A stretch of DNA of 13,118 nt, taken from NCBI RefSeq assembly GCF_000003605.2, contig NW_003120169.1, forward strand, positions 1 through 13,118, given 5' to 3'. Under the pieces are notes generated by a model. That model ran no database searches and had not been told where the DNA came from. It was given only the letters and a program-made list of their open reading frames with translations. Shown here piece after piece: positions 1-8,443 of this stretch. A program made the position numbers and the translations under genes. Position 1 is the first letter of the stretch; each line of letters opens with the position of its first letter. Source of the DNA: Saccoglossus kowalevskii. Lineage: Eukaryota > Hemichordata > Enteropneusta > Harrimaniidae.

Positions 1-314
1 CATAGTACCAAGCTAGTAGCAATAACCACTTTACTAGCATTAGTACTAAGCTGGTAGCAATAAGCACATTACTAGCATTAGTACCAAACTAGTAGCAATA
101 ACCATATTACTAGCATTAGTAACAAGCGAGTAGCAATAACCACATTACTAGCATTAGTACCAAACTAGTAGCAATAACCACATTACTAGCATTAGTACCA
201 AGCTAGTAGCAATAACCACATTACTACCAAGCTAGTAGCAATAACCACATTACTAGCATTAGTACCAAGCTAGTAGCAATAACCACATTACTAGCATTAG
301 TACCAAGCTAGTAG

Positions 315-405
315 CAATAACTACATTACTAGCATTAGTATCAAGCTAGTAGTAATAAGCACATTACCAGCATCGGTACCAAGCTAGTAGCAATAACCAC
401 GTTAC
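315..405. repeat. C cassette, copy 1
   Basis: A run of three variant monomers: CAATAACTACATT, then GTATCAAGCTAGTAG with TAATAAGCACATTACC, then CATCGGTACC, ending CACGTTAC. This copy has CATCGG at 371, an allele shared with the copies at 1515 and 5298. GGTACC is a KpnI site absent from the consensus. Confidence 0.88.
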
Positions 406-1333
406 TAGCATTAGTACCAAGCTGGTAGCAATAACCACATTACTAGCATTAGTACCAAGCTAGTAGCAATAACCACATTACTAGCAGTAGTACCAAGCTA
501 GTAGCAATAACCACATTAGTACCAAGCTATTAGCAATAACCACATTACTAGCATTAGTACCAAGCTATTAGCAATAACCACATTACTAGCATTAGTACCA
601 AGCTGGTAGCAAAAACCACATCACCAGCATTAGTACTAAGCTGGTAGCAATAAGCACATTACTAGCATTAGTACCAAACTAGTAGCAATAACCATATTAC
701 TAGCATTAGTAACAAGCGAGTAGCAATAACCACATTACTAGCATTAGTACCAAACAAGTAGCAATAGCCATATTACTAGCATTAGAAACAAGCTAGTAGC
801 AATAACAACATTACTAGCATAAGTACCAAGCTGGCAGCAATAACCACATTACTACCAAGCTATTAGCAATAACCACATTACTAGCATTAGTACCAAGCTG
901 GTAGCAATAACCACATTACTAGCATTAGTACCAAGCTGACAGCAATAACCACATTACTGCCAAGCTATTAGCAATAACCACATTGCTAGCATTAGTACCA
1001 AGCTGGTAGCAATAACCACATTACTACCAAGCTGGTAGCAATAACCACATTACTAGCATTAGAACCAAGCTAATGGCAATAACCACATTACTAACATTAG
1101 TACCAAACTAGTAGCAATAACCACGTTACTAGCATTAGTACTAAGTTGGTAGCAATAACCACATTACTACCAATCTATTAGCAATAACAACATTACTAGC
1201 ATTAGTACCAACCTGGTAGCAATAACCACATTACTAGCATTAATACCAAGCTAGTAGCAATAACCACATTACTAGTATTAGTACCAAGCTATTAGCAATA
1301 ACCACATTACTAGCATTAGTACCAAGCTGGTAG

Positions 1334-1371
1334 CAATAACCACATTACTAGCATTAGTACCAAGCTAGTAG
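1334..1371. repeat. Representative 38-bp consensus monomer
   Basis: This is an exact instance of the commonest monomer. An internal imperfect 9-bp direct repeat is visible: ATTACTAGC followed at once by ATTAGTACC, matching at 7 of 9 positions. The end of the unit (AAGCTAGTAG) is the main site of variation: GCTGGTAG, GCTATTAG, AACTAGTAG, GCTGGCAG, GCTGACAG, GCGAGTAG and GCTAATGG all recur. The AGCT at the unit junction is an AluI site, present in most monomers and lost in the AACTAG, AATCTAG and AACCTGG variants. Confidence 0.95.
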
Positions 1372-1390
1372 CAATAACCACATTACTAGC
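1364..1390. repeat. Dyad present in each consensus monomer
   Basis: GCTAGTA at 1364-1370 is the exact reverse complement of TACTAGC at 1384-1390, with a 13-base spacer. The right arm also pairs with the next GCTAGTA across an 11-base spacer (ATTAGTACCAA). A consensus array therefore offers a continuous chain of alternative 7-bp stems. Hybrid 29-mers (TACTACC) and the GCTGGTAG and GCTATTAG endings break the pairing, so dyads are unevenly spread. The dyad is seen directly; any structure in vivo is inference. Confidence 0.7.
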
Positions 1391-1409
1391 ATTAGTACCA
1401 AGCTAGTAG

Positions 1410-1438
1410 CAATAACCACATTACTACCAAGCTAGTAG
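1410..1438. repeat. 29-bp monomer, hybrid type (ATTACTACC)
   Basis: This is the commonest short monomer. It has lost 9 bp so that ATTACTAGC plus ATTAGTACC become a single ATTACTACC: the left half of the first 9-mer joined to the right end of the second. That is the product expected from slippage or unequal exchange between the internal 9-bp repeats. Point derivatives with ACTGCC (for example near 957, 2653, 5940, 8766, 11118, 12539) and ACTCCC (near 2113, 4303, 4798, 10605, 11987) keep the 29-bp length and recur at fixed places in the HOR, so they descend from one contraction each. Confidence 0.93.
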
Positions 1439-1514
1439 CAATAACCACATTACTAGCATTAGTACCAAGCTAGTAGCAATAACCACATTACTAGCATTAG
1501 TACCAAGCTAGTAG

Positions 1515-1605
1515 CTATAACTACATTACTAGCATTAGTATCAAGCTAGTAGTAATAAGCCCATTACCAGCATCGGTACCAAGCTAGTAGCAATAACCAC
1601 GTTAC
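1515..1605. repeat. C cassette, copy 2
   Basis: This has the same structure, with CATCGG at 1571. It carries private changes GCTATAAC (near 1516) and AAGCCCATT (near 1561), whereas its counterpart at 6498 has neither. Confidence 0.87.
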
Positions 1606-1704
1606 TAGCATTAGTACCAATCTGGTAGCAATAACCACATTACTAGCATTAGTACCAAGCTAGTAGCAATAACCACATTACTAGCAGTAGTACCAAGCTA
1701 GTAG

Positions 1705-1733
1705 CAATAACCACATTAGTACCAAGCTATTAG
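1705..1733. repeat. 29-bp monomer, right-copy type (ATTAGTACC)
   Basis: In this short form only the second internal 9-mer, ATTAGTACC, remains. Five instances are seen, at 505-533, 1705-1733, 3412-3440, 5488-5516 and 6688-6716. Each follows a monomer with the GCAGTAGTACC variant and precedes two GCTATTAG monomers. The shared context shows the five are copies of one event spread by HOR duplication, not five independent deletions. The copy at 3412 also carries a private CCATAACC change. Confidence 0.92.
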
Positions 1734-1913
1734 CAATAACCACATTACTAGCATTAGTACCAAGCTATTAGCAATAACCACATTACTAGCATTAGTACCA
1801 AGCTGGTAGCAATAACCACATTACTAGCATTAGTACCAAGCTAGTAGCAATAACCACATTACTAGCATTAGTACCAAGCTAGTAGCAATAACCACATTAC
1901 TACCAAGCTAGTA

Positions 1914-2000
1914 GCATACCACATTACTAGCATTAGTACCAAGCTAGTAGCATACCACATTACTAGCATAGTACTAAGCTAGTAGCAATAACACATACTA
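1914..2000. other. Base-loss patch 1 (doubled letters shortened)
   Basis: Seven bases are missing relative to surrounding monomers, every one from a two-base run: GCAATAACC becomes GCATACC twice (1914-1920 and 1950-1955), CATTAGT becomes CATAGT (about 1968), and ACCACATTACT becomes ACACATACT (1990-1999). Just right of it is an odd monomer, CAATTAGCCC (near 2024). This resembles residual long-read consensus error rather than evolved variation. Confidence 0.8.
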
Positions 2001-2158
2001 GCATTAGTACCAAGCTGGCAGCAATTAGCCCATTACTAGCATTACTACCATGCTATTAGCAATAACCACATTACTAGCATTAGTACCAAGCTGGTAGCAA
2101 TAACCACATTACTCCCAAGCTGGTAGCAATAACCACATTACTAGCATTAGAACCAAGC

Positions 2159-2340
2159 TAATGGCAATAACCACATTACTAACAGTAGTACCAAACTAGT
2201 AGCAATAACCACTTTTCTAGCATTAGTGCCATGCTAGTAGCAATAACCACTTTACTAGCATTAGTACCAAGCTAGTAGCAATAACAACATTACTAGCATT
2301 AGTACCAAGCTAGTAGCAATAACCACTTTACTAGCATTAG
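2159..2340. repeat. Type-I leader, copy 1 (182 bp)
   Basis: The leader runs from TAATGG through TAACAGTAGTACC, a CACTTTTCTAGC monomer, GTGCC, CACTTTACTAGC and AACAACATT to the next TACTAAGCTGG. Four full copies (2159, 4845, 10653, 12034) have exactly this 182-bp length. Upstream of each is an ACTCCCAAG 29-mer. This copy has a private GTGCCATGCTAG. Confidence 0.88.
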
Positions 2341-3620
2341 TACTAAGCTGGTAGCAATAAGCACATTACTAGCATTAGTACCAAACTAGTAGCAATAACC
2401 ATATTACTAGCATTAGTAATAAGCGAGTAGCAATAACCACATTACTAGCATTAGTACCAAACTAGTAGCAATAGCCATATTACTAGCATTAGAAACAAGC
2501 TAGTAGCAATAACAACATTACTAGCATAAGTACCAAGCTGGCAGCAATAACCACATTACTACCAAGCTATTAGCAATAACCACATTACTAGCATTAGTAC
2601 CAAGCTGGTAACAATAACCACATTACTAGCATTAGTACCAAGCTGACAGCAATAACCACATTACTGCCAAGCTATTAGCAATAACCACATTACTAGCATT
2701 AGTACCAAGCTGGTAGCAATAACCACATTACTACCAAGCTGGTAGCAATAACCACATTACTAACATTAGAACCAAGCTAATGGCAATAACCACATTACTA
2801 ACATTAGTACCAAACTAGTAGCAATAACCACGTTACTAGCATTAATACTAAGTTGGTAGCAATAACCACATTACTACCAAGCTATTAGCAATAACAACAT
2901 TACTAGCATTAGTACCAACCTGGTTGCAATAACCACATTACTAGCATTAATACCAATCTAGTAGCAATAACCACATTACTAGCATTAGTACCAAGCTATT
3001 AGCAATAACCACATTACTAGCATTAGTACCAAGCTGGTAGCAATAACCACATTACTAGCATTAGTACCAAGCTAGTAGCAATAACCACATTACTAGCATT
3101 AGTACCAAGCTAGTAGCAATAACCACATTACTACCAAGCTAGTAGCAATAAACACATTACTAGCATTAGTACCAAGCTAGTAGCAATAACCACATTACTA
3201 GCATTAGTACCAAGCTAGTAGCAATAACTACATTACTAGCATTAGTATCAAGCTAGTAGTAATAAGCACATTACCAGCATTGGTACCAAGCTAGTAGCAA
3301 TAACCACGTTACTAGCATTAGTACCAAGCTGGTAGCAATAACCACATTACTAGAATTAGTACCAAGCTAGTAGCAATAACCACATTACTAGCAGTAGTAC
3401 CAAGCTAGTAGCCATAACCACATTAGTACCAAGCTATTAGCAATAACCACATTACTAGCATTAGTACCAAGCTATTAGCAATAACCACATTACTAGCATT
3501 AGTACCAAGCTGGTAGCAATAACCACATTACTAGCATTAGTACCAAGCTAGTAGCAATAACCACATTACTAGCATTAGTACCAAGCTAGTAGCAATAACC
3601 ACATTACTACCAAGCTAGTA
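2341..3620. repeat. HOR core copy 2
   Basis: This aligns to copy 1 at offset 1707 (TAATGG 1071 to 2778, AGTAATAAGC 1551 to 3258, right-copy 29-mer 1705 to 3412). It carries a private AATAAGCGAG where others have AACAAGCGAG. It shares three derived variants with copy 7: TAACATTAGAACC (near 2761), CCTGGTTGC (near 2930) and AATAAACAC (near 3150). It is preceded directly by a type-I leader. Confidence 0.88.
3222..3312. repeat. C cassette, copy 3
   Basis: The same structure with CATTGG (3278). That creates a perfect 10-bp palindrome, TTGGTACCAA. It is the first of two copies 476 bp apart. Confidence 0.88.
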
Positions 3621-3697
3621 GCAATAACCACATTACTAGCATTAGTACCAAGCTAGTAGCAATAACCACATTACTAGCATTAGTACCAAGCTAGTAG

Positions 3698-3788
3698 CAA
3701 TAACTACATTACTAGCATTAGTATCAAGCTAGTAGTAATAAGCACATTACCAGCATTGGTACCAAGCTAGTAGCAATAACCACGTTAC
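3698..3788. repeat. C cassette, copy 4
   Basis: The CATTGG allele at 3754. It is the second copy of a 476-bp tandem duplication in which about 2990-3384 aligns with 3466-3860. Confidence 0.88.
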
Positions 3789-3959
3789 TAGCATTAGTAC
3801 CAAGCTGGTAGCAATAACCACATTACTAGCATTAGTACCAAGCTAGTAGCAATAACCACATTACTACCAAGCTAGTAGCAATAACCACATTACTAGCATT
3901 AGTACCAAGCTAGTAGCAATAACCACATTACTAGCATTAGTACCAAGCTAGTAGCAATA

Positions 3960-4140
3960 ACCACGTTACTAGCATTAGTACTAAGCTAGTAGTAATAACC
4001 ACATTACTAGAATTGGTATCAAGCTAGTAGCAATAACCACATTGCTAGCATTAATACCAAACTAGTAGCAATAACCATATTACTAGCATTAGTAACAAGT
4101 AAGTAGCAATAACCACGTTACTAGCATTAGTACTAAGTTG
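3960..4140. repeat. Rearranged HOR fragment
   Basis: Signatures usually far apart are packed together here: CACGTT/TACTAAG, AGTAATAACC, a unique GAATTGGTATCAAG (near 4011), TTGCTAGC, CAAACTAG with CCATATT, AACAAGTAAG (near 4104, a variant of AACAAGCGAG), then CACGTT and TACTAAGTTGG. This looks like an internally deleted and diverged HOR copy. Confidence 0.75.
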
Positions 4141-4507
4141 GTAGCAATAACCACATTACTACCAAGCTATTAGCAATAACCACATTACTAGCATTAGTAC
4201 CAAGCTGGCAGCAATAACCACATTACTAGCATTATTACCAAGCTATTAGCAATAACCACATTACTAGCATTAGCACCAAGCTAGTAGCAATAACCACATT
4301 ACTCCCAAGCTGGTAGCAATAACCACATTACTAGCATTAGTACCAAGCTGGTAGCAATAACCACATTACTACCAAGCTATTAGCAATAACCACATTACTA
4401 GCATTAGTACCAAGCTGGCAGCAATAACCACATTACTAGCATTACTACCAAGCTATTAGCAATAACCACATTACTAGCATTAGCACCAAGCTAGTAGCAA
4501 TAACCAC
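4141..4507. repeat. 210-bp local tandem duplication
   Basis: The segment from an AAGTTGG or AAGCTGG monomer through ACTACC, GGCAG and two GCTATTAG monomers to GCACCAAG occurs twice, 210 bp apart: ACCAAGCTATT at 4161 and 4371, GCACCAAG at 4273 and 4483. The copies differ at CATTATTACC versus CATTACTACC. GCACCAAG is found nowhere else that I noticed, so the event is recent and local. Confidence 0.85.
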
Positions 4508-4844
4508 GTTACTAGCATTAGTACTAAGCAAGTAGCAATAACCACATTACTAGCATTGGTACCAAGCTAGTAGCAATAACCACATTACTACCAAGCTATT
4601 AGCAATAACCACATTACTAGCATTAGTACCAAGCTAGTAGCAATAACCACATTACTACCAAGCTATTAGCAATAACCACATTACTAGCATTAGTACCAAG
4701 CTGGAAGCAATAACCACATTACTAGCATTACTACCAAGCTATTAGCAATAACCACATTACTAGCATTAGTACCAAGCTGGTAGCAATAACCACATTACTC
4801 CCAAGCTGGTAGCAATAACCACATTACTAGCATTAGAACCAAGC

Positions 4845-5026
4845 TAATGGCAATAACCACATTACTAACAGTAGTACCAAACTAGTAGCAATAACCACTT
4901 TTCTAGCATTAGTGCCAAGCTAGTAGCAATAACCACTTTACTAGCATTAGTACCAAGCTAGTAGCAAAAACAACATTACTAGCATTAGTACCAAGCTAGT
5001 AGCAATAACCACTTTACTAGCATTAG
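4845..5026. repeat. Type-I leader, copy 2
   Basis: This is the same 182-bp leader. It leads into the short HOR route at 5027, whose counterpart at 44 begins the window, so the window probably starts just inside a similar leader. It contains a private AGCAAAAACAAC change near 4965. Confidence 0.88.
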
Positions 5027-5297
5027 TACTAAGCTGGTAGCAATAAGCACATTACTAGCATTAGTACCAAACTAGTAGCAATAACCATATTACTAGCATT
5101 AGTAACAAGCGAGTAGCAATAACCACATTACTAGCATTAGTACCAAACTAGTAGCAATAACCACATTACTAGCATTAGTACCAAGCTAGTAGCAATAACC
5201 ACATTACTACCAAGCTAGTAGCAATAACCACATTACTAGCATTAGTACCAATCTAGTAGCAATAACCACATTACTAGCATTAGTACCAAGCTAGTAG

Positions 5298-5388
5298 CAA
5301 TAACTACATTACTAGCATTAGTATCAAGCTAGTAGTAATAAGCACATTACCAGCATCGGTACCAAGCTAGTAGCAATAACCACGTTAC
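5298..5388. repeat. C cassette, copy 5
   Basis: The CATCGG allele at 5354. It is the counterpart of 315-405 at offset 4983. Confidence 0.88.
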
Positions 5389-5616
5389 TAGCATTAGTAC
5401 CAAGCTGGTAGCAATAACCACATTACTAGCATTAGTACCAAGCTAGTAGCAATAACCACATTACTAGCAGTAGTACCAAGCTAGTAGCAATAACCACATT
5501 AGTACCAAGCTATTAGCAATAACCACATTACTAGCATTAGTACCAAGCTATTAGCAATAACCACATTACTAGCATTAGTACCAAGCTGGTAGCAAAAACC
5601 ACATCACCAGCATTAG

Positions 5617-6889
5617 TACTAAGCTGGTAGCAATAAGCACATTACTAGCATTAGTACCAAACTAGTAGCAATAACCATATTACTAGCATTAGTAACAAGC
5701 GAGTAGCAATAACCACATTACTAGCATTAGTACCAAACTAGTAGCAATAGCCATATTACTAGCATTAGAAACAAGCTAGTAGCAATAACAACATTACTAG
5801 CATAAGTACCAAGCTGGCAGCAATAACCACATTACTACCAAGCTATTAGCAATAACCACATTACTAGCATTAGTACCAAGCTGGTAACAATAACCACATT
5901 ACTAGCATTAGTACCAAGCTGACAGCAATAACCACATTACTGCCAAGCCATTAGCAATAACCACATTACTAGCATTAGTACCAAGCTGGTAGCAATAACC
6001 ACATTACTACCAAGCTGGTAGCAATAACCACATTACTAGCATTAGAACCAAGCTAATGGCAATAACCACATTACTAACATTAGTACCAAACTAGTAGCAA
6101 TAACCACGTTACTAGCATTAATACTAAGTTGGTAGCAATAACCACATTACTACCAAGCTATTAGCAATAACAACATTACTAGCATTAGTACCAACCTGGT
6201 AGCAATAACCACATTACTAGCATTAATACCAATCTAGTAGCAATAACCACATTACTAGCATTAGTACCAAGCTATTAGCAATAACCACATTACTAGCATT
6301 AGTACCAAGCTGGTAGCAATAACCACATTACTAGCATTAGTACCAAGCTAGTAGCAATAACCACATTACTAGCATTAGTACCAAGCTAGTAGCAATAACC
6401 ACATTACTACCAAGCTAGTAGCAATAACCACATTACTAGCATTAGTACCAAGCTAGTAGCAATAACCACATTACTAGCATTAGTACCAAGCTAGTAGCAA
6501 TAACTACATTACTAGCATTAGTATCAAGCTAGTAGTAATAAGCACATTACCAGCATTGGTACCAAGCTAGTAGCAATAACCACGTTACTAGCATTAGTAC
6601 CAAGCTGGTAGCAATAACAACATTACTAGCATTAGTACCAAGCTAGTAGCAATAACCACATTACTAGCAGTAGTACCAAGCTAGTAGCAATAACCACATT
6701 AGTACCAAGCTATTAGCAATAACCACATTACTAGCATTAGTACCAAGCTATTATCAATAACCACATTACTAGCATTAGTACCAAGCTGGTAGCAATAACC
6801 ACATTACTAGCATTAGTACCAGCTAGTAGCATACCACATTACTAGCATTAGTACCAGCTAGTAGCATACCACATTACTACAGCTAGTAG
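5617..6889. repeat. HOR core copy 3
   Basis: This lies within the right copy of the 4983-offset duplication. TAATGG is at 6054, again 437 bp from the start landmark. It has GTAACAATAACC, GCCATTAG (near 5948), AATACTAAGTTGG and AATCTAG (near 6232), the allele set also seen in copies 4 and 6, although its position mirrors copy 1. Confidence 0.88.
6498..6588. repeat. C cassette, copy 6
   Basis: The CATTGG allele at 6554. It is positionally equivalent to 1515-1605, which has CATCGG, so the two copies differ by a C/T change at this CpG. Confidence 0.88.
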
Positions 6890-6893
6890 CATA
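6820..6893. other. Base-loss patch 2 (doubled letters shortened)
   Basis: Eleven bases are missing, all from two-base runs: ACCAAGC to ACCAGC twice, GCAATAACC to GCATACC twice, ACTACCAAGC to ACTACAGC, and GCAATAACCAC to GCATACAC. Sequence on both sides returns to exact monomer length. It lies at the same place in the 4983-offset duplication as patch 1. Confidence 0.8.
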
Positions 6894-7038
6894 CACATTA
6901 CTAGCATTACTACCAAGCTATTAGCAATAACCACATTACTAGCATTAGTACCAAGCTAGTAGCAATAACCACATTACTAGCATTAGTACCAAGCTAGTAG
7001 CAATAACCACATTACTAGCATTAGTACCAAGCTAGTAG

Positions 7039-7129
7039 CAATAACTACATTACTAGCATTAGTATCAAGCTAGTAGTAATAAGCACATTACCAGCATTGG
7101 TACCAAGCTAGTAGCAATAACCACGTTAC
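7039..7129. repeat. C cassette, copy 7
   Basis: The CATTGG allele at 7095. It lies 541 bp after copy 6, beyond the 6820-6893 base-loss patch. Confidence 0.88.
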
Positions 7130-7601
7130 TAGCATTAGTACCAAGCTGGTAGCAATAACCACATTACTAGCAATAGTACCAAGCTAGTAGCAATAACCAC
7201 ATTACTACCAAGCTAGTAGAAATAACCACATTACTAGCATTAGTACCAAGCTAGTAGCAATAACCACATTACTACCAAGCTAGTAGCAATAACCAAATTA
7301 CTACCATTAGTACCAACCTAGTAGCAATAACCACATTACTACCAAGTTATAAGCAATAACCACATTACTAGCATTAGTACCAAGCTAGTAGCAATAAACA
7401 CGTTACTAGCATTAGTACCAAACTAGTAGCAATAACCACATTACTAGCATTAGTACCAAGCTAGCAGCAATAACCACATTACTACCAAGCTAGTAGCAAT
7501 AACCACATTACTAGCATTAGTACCAACCTAGTAGCAATAACCACATTACTACCAAGCTAGTAGCAATAACAACATTACTAGCATTAGTACCAAACTGGTA
7601 G

Positions 7602-7630
7602 CAATAACCACATTACTAGCAAGCTATTAG
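7602..7630. repeat. 29-bp monomer, left-copy type (ATTACTAGC)
   Basis: In this rare short form only the first internal 9-mer is kept, so ATTACTAGC runs straight into AAGCTATTAG. It ends in a private G where the next unit begins (TTAGGAATAACC). The only other instance I found is at 13059-13087, in an unrelated context, so these two look independent. Confidence 0.9.
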
Positions 7631-8077
7631 GAATAACCACATTACTAGCATTACTACCAAGCTATTAGCAATAACCACATTACTAGCATTAGTACCAAGC
7701 TAGTAGCAATAACCACATTACTAGCATTAGTACTAAGCTAGTAGCAATAACCACATTACTAGCATTAGTACCAAGCTAGTAGCAATAACCACATTACTAC
7801 CAAGCTAGTAGCAATAACCACATTACTAGCATTAGTACCAAGCTAGTAGCAATAACCACATTACTAGCATTAGTACTAAGCTAGTAGCAATAACCACATT
7901 ACTAGCATTAGTACCAAGCTGGCAGCAATAACCACATTACTAGCATTACTACCAAGCTATTAGCAATAACCACATTACTAGCATTAGTACCAAGCTAGTA
8001 GCAATAACCACATTACTAACAGTAGTACCAAGCTAGTAGCAATAACCACATTACTAGCATTAGTACCAAGCTAGTAG

Positions 8078-8168
8078 CAATAACTACATTACTAGCATTA
8101 GTATCAAGCTAGTAGTAATAAGCACATTACCAGCATTAGTACCAAGCTAGTAGCAATAACCACGTTAC
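8078..8168. repeat. C cassette, copy 8 (last)
   Basis: Here the cassette has the consensus-like CATTAGTACC (8134) instead of CATCGG or CATTGG. No C cassette follows in the remaining 4.9 kb. Confidence 0.86.
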
Positions 8169-8443
8169 TAGCATTAGTACCAAGCTAGTAGAAATAACCA
8201 CTTTACTAGCATTAGTACCAAGCTGGTAGCAATAACCACATTACTAGCATTACTACCAAACTAGTAGCAATAACCACATTACTAGCATTAGTACCAAGCT
8301 AGTAGCAATAACCACATTACTAGCATTAGTGCCAAGCTAGTAGCAATAACCACTTTACTAGCATTAGTACCAAGCTAGTAGCAATAACAACATTACTAGC
8401 ATTAGTACCAAGCTAGTAGCAATAACCACTTTACTAGCATTAG

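Larger units (their letters stand above)
5..1913. repeat. Left copy of 1.9-kb segmental duplication (offset 4983)
   Basis: This stretch aligns without gaps to 4988 onward at a constant offset of 4983 until about 1837, then continues through a base-loss patch in the other copy. Landmarks include TACTAAGCTGG at 44 and 634, CATCGG at 371 and 1571, and GCAGTAG at 1684. By eye I count about 15 single-base differences over about 1.83 kb, roughly 99% identity. Examples are 269 (AAGCTAG versus AATCTAG), 756, 985 and 1621. The extreme left end (CATAGTACC) lacks one T relative to 4983 onward. Right of 1913 the two copies diverge. Confidence 0.9.
634..1913. repeat. HOR core copy 1
   Basis: The core runs in fixed order: TACTAAGCTGG with AATAAGCAC, CAAACTAG with CCATATT, AACAAGCGAG, AATAGCCATATT, AGAAACAAG, AACAACATT, CATAAGTACC, GGCAG, a short monomer, GCTGACAG, ACTGCC, ACTACC, then TAATGG at 1071. 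The step from 634 to 1071 is 437 bp (nine 38-mers and three 29-mers plus an 8-bp phase shift). It continues through CACGTT/AAGTTGG, AACCTGG and TAATACC monomers and includes the C cassette at 1515-1605. It shares ACTAGTATT (1271) and GTACTAAGTTGG (near 1138) with copy 5. It has CAAACAAG at 751, a private change. Confidence 0.88.
4988..6889. repeat. Right copy of 1.9-kb segmental duplication
   Basis: This matches 5-1913 at offset 4983, including the spacing of 590 between TACTAAGCTGG landmarks (5027 and 5617) and of 1200 between AGTAATAAGC landmarks (5334 and 6534). It differs at CATTGG (6554) where the left copy has CATCGG (1571), while both copies have CATCGG at 371/5354. Its last 75 bases (6820-6893) have lost 11 bases at doubled letters. 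Confidence 0.9.
7130..8330. repeat. Near-consensus stretch with weak HOR order
   Basis: Between the C cassettes and HOR copy 4 the monomers are mostly close to consensus, with scattered private changes (AAGTTATAAG near 7344, CTACCATT near 7311, TTAGGAATAACC at 7629) and a high share of 29-mers (six hybrids between about 7205 and 7800, plus the left-copy type). The GTACTAAG, GGCAG, CATTACTACC segment near 7874 recurs near 10464 and 11845. I see nothing but satellite here. Confidence 0.8.

Noticed and set aside
1914-2000. A distinct third monomer class of about 36 bp.
   Set aside because: The shortened bases fall at different doubled letters in each monomer, are clustered, and are found only here and at 6820-6893, which fits consensus error better than an inherited class.
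3269-3290. TTGGTACCAA palindrome as an operator or transcription-factor site.
   Set aside because: It arises from a one-base variant within C-cassette monomers and has no promoter or gene near it.
4000-4140. A degraded transposon or unique insertion in the irregular zone.
   Set aside because: Every base still aligns to the 38-bp monomer at correct length; only variants and order are unusual.
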